From assembly GCF_007991495.1 (NCBI RefSeq), contig NZ_BJYL01000012.1, positions 1-64,000 on the forward strand: 64,000 nt of DNA, read 5' to 3'. Positions 62,951 to 64,000 of the stretch are shown here, one piece after another. The notes below the pieces were generated by a model. The model saw only the letters and a list, made by a program, of their open reading frames with translations. It ran no database searches and had not been told where the DNA came from. How positions within the stretch are numbered: the first letter of the stretch is position 1; the number at the start of each line of letters is the position of its first letter. The stretch comes from Sporosarcina luteola (lineage in GTDB: Bacteria > Bacillota > Bacilli > Bacillales_A > Planococcaceae). The position numbers and the translations under genes were made by a program.

Positions 62951-63892
62951 ATGTCTCAAAAAGCAGAAGGGAAAGCCCACGGTAAGGTCATTCTAATCGG
63001 CGAACATTCCGTCGTTTATGACAAACCTGCGATTGCAATCCCTTTTCCTGTTGTGAATGTCACAGCAACGATAGAAGAAAATTATACTGCAAACCATTCA
63101 ATTTACATTAATAGCAAGTATTATGACGGCTTACTTATAAATGCTCCTGAAGAATTGTCAGGCATTAAAGCCTGTGTGGAAGAAACATTCTATTTGCTGA
63201 ATGCCAAACCGAAGAATATATGCATTACAATCAGTTCCACTATTCCGTCCGGCCGTGGTTTAGGTTCCAGTGCGGCGGTGGCACATGCAATTGTGAGAGC
63301 AATTTTCAACCATTTTGATGCGTCTTTATCCAAAGATATTCAAATGCATCTCGTCCAAATAGCCGAGACGCATGCGCATGGAAACCCAAGTGGAATTGAT
63401 ATGGAGGCTACTTATAGCGACGCTCCGATATGGTTCCAAAAGGGGAAGAAGACAAAGGCTTTAGAAATCGGATCGCCATTGCATTTGATCGTTGCAGATT
63501 CCGGCCGCTTTGGCGACACCAAAACGGCAGTGGAAAGTATTCGAAGTTTGTATCTCAAACATCCTGGCCCTACGCGCAGCTCGATTGATTTGCTTGGAGA
63601 GTACACTGTTGAATGTGCTCATTCATTATCAACGGGTGACTTGCACCGCATCGGAGAACTTATGAACCTAGCCCAAATTGAACTTACAAAGCTAGGAGTA
63701 AGTGATGACAGACTTGAACAGTTCATTCAGGTTGCAAGGAAAAACGATGCGCTTGGCGCAAAATTGACAGGGGGCGGGCGAGGAGGTTGCATTTTAGCAT
63801 TAGCTGAAAATGAACAGCATGCAATTTCTCTTTCCCATGCACTTAAAGAAGCAGGAGCTCCCCGGACGTGGACAAGTAGATTAGACGGTTGA
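62951..63892 (+). CDS. mvk: Mevalonate kinase
   Basis: A 313-residue GHMP kinase that phosphorylates mevalonate in isoprenoid synthesis. KAHGKVILIGEHSVVYDKPA near the start is the mevalonate-kinase N-terminus; the ATP loop IPSGRGLGSSAAVAHA is near residue 99; THAHGNPSGIDMEATYS carries the catalytic Asp; LTGGGRGGCILAL is the C-terminal GHMP motif. GAGG lies 7 bases before ATG 62951. The next gene (MvaD) follows after 24 bp, so the pathway genes form an operon. Confidence 0.95.
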   Translation: MSQKAEGKAHGKVILIGEHSVVYDKPAIAIPFPVVNVTATIEENYTANHSIYINSKYYDGLLINAPEELSGIKACVEETFYLLNAKPKNICITISSTIPSGRGLGSSAAVAHAIVRAIFNHFDASLSKDIQMHLVQIAETHAHGNPSGIDMEATYSDAPIWFQKGKKTKALEIGSPLHLIVADSGRFGDTKTAVESIRSLYLKHPGPTRSSIDLLGEYTVECAHSLSTGDLHRIGELMNLAQIELTKLGVSDDRLEQFIQVARKNDALGAKLTGGGRGGCILALAENEQHAISLSHALKEAGAPRTWTSRLDG

Positions 63893-63916
63893 TGAGAAGA
63901 TAGTGGAGGGATTCAT

Positions 63917-64000
63917 TTGAAGGCGATCGCAAAAGCGCACACAAATATTGCATTGATAAAATATTGGGGAAAACGAAACGAACAATTGTTCCTGCCTATG
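63917..64000 (+). CDS. mvaD: Diphosphomevalonate decarboxylase, 5' part (runs off the window)
   Basis: The 28 visible codons read KAIAKAHTNIALIKYWGKRN, the characteristic N-terminus of diphosphomevalonate decarboxylase, which makes isopentenyl diphosphate from mevalonate diphosphate. TTG 63917 follows GGAGGG by 6 bases. The gene is cut by the window end. Confidence 0.92.
   Translation, partial: MKAIAKAHTNIALIKYWGKRNEQLFLPM

Overview
The window comes from a low-to-mid G+C, endospore-forming member of the Bacillales. Gene content and order match Bacillus subtilis-type blocks (cvfC/ypgR, brxA/yphP, ypiP, ypjP-thyA-dfrA, ypmR-ypmS, msrA-msrB, yozE, deoD, ctpA, odhA-odhB, yojN-yojO, xpaC-telA, pucABCDE). 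A GerA/GerB/GerC germination-receptor operon and a YjcZ-type sporulation mini-protein show that it makes spores. An ectoine-type ABC importer, mevalonate-pathway genes and the intergenic repeat families suggest Planococcaceae, perhaps Sporosarcina; the genus is inference.

Layout: 1-163 holds 52-bp tandem repeats. 292-2941 (minus) has a DUF1646 transporter and a POT peptide transporter. 3328-10163 has the ABC-F protein YfmR, CvfC, and a MarR/MMPL efflux operon with its own promoter and tandem palindromes. 10537-13646 is an EhuBCDA-type compatible-solute importer. 13700-19000 is a patchwork: bacilliredoxin, a methyltransferase, YpjP, several unrecognised small genes, decayed fragments and a candidate small RNA. 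19025-29435 is housekeeping: thymidylate synthesis, Msr repair, DeoD, CtpA, a CobW GTPase and a CAP-domain secreted protein. 29534-33044 is the germination receptor, followed by MATE, MurG-like, OdhAB, YojNO, XpaC/TelA and cold-shock genes.

46326-52328 holds a lipoprotein, the ABC-F protein YkpA, a second MsrA, YjcZ, LCP and AI-2E family proteins. 52420-61310 is one coherent molybdenum module. It has a one-component regulator (excisionase-type HTH plus periplasmic-binding-protein-like domain), the molybdate importer ModABC, Mo-cofactor maturation proteins (PucB/MocA-like and PucA/XdhC-like), and a three-subunit xanthine-dehydrogenase-family enzyme (PucD, PucC, PucE). The right edge carries a YwaF-like membrane protein, mevalonate kinase and the start of diphosphomevalonate decarboxylase.

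Two families of hairpin-forming intergenic repeats are scattered through the window. Family 1 has copies at 16103, 38753 and 46189, an internally deleted copy at 27398 and a fossil at 13864. Family 2 has a copy at 54389 and one nested inside a family-1 element at 20515. Two copies sit inside operons (odhA/odhB and modA/modB). Several genes too short for usual ORF cut-offs were found by reading the sequence: YjcZ (32 aa), a 25-aa membrane peptide and a 14-aa His-rich peptide.
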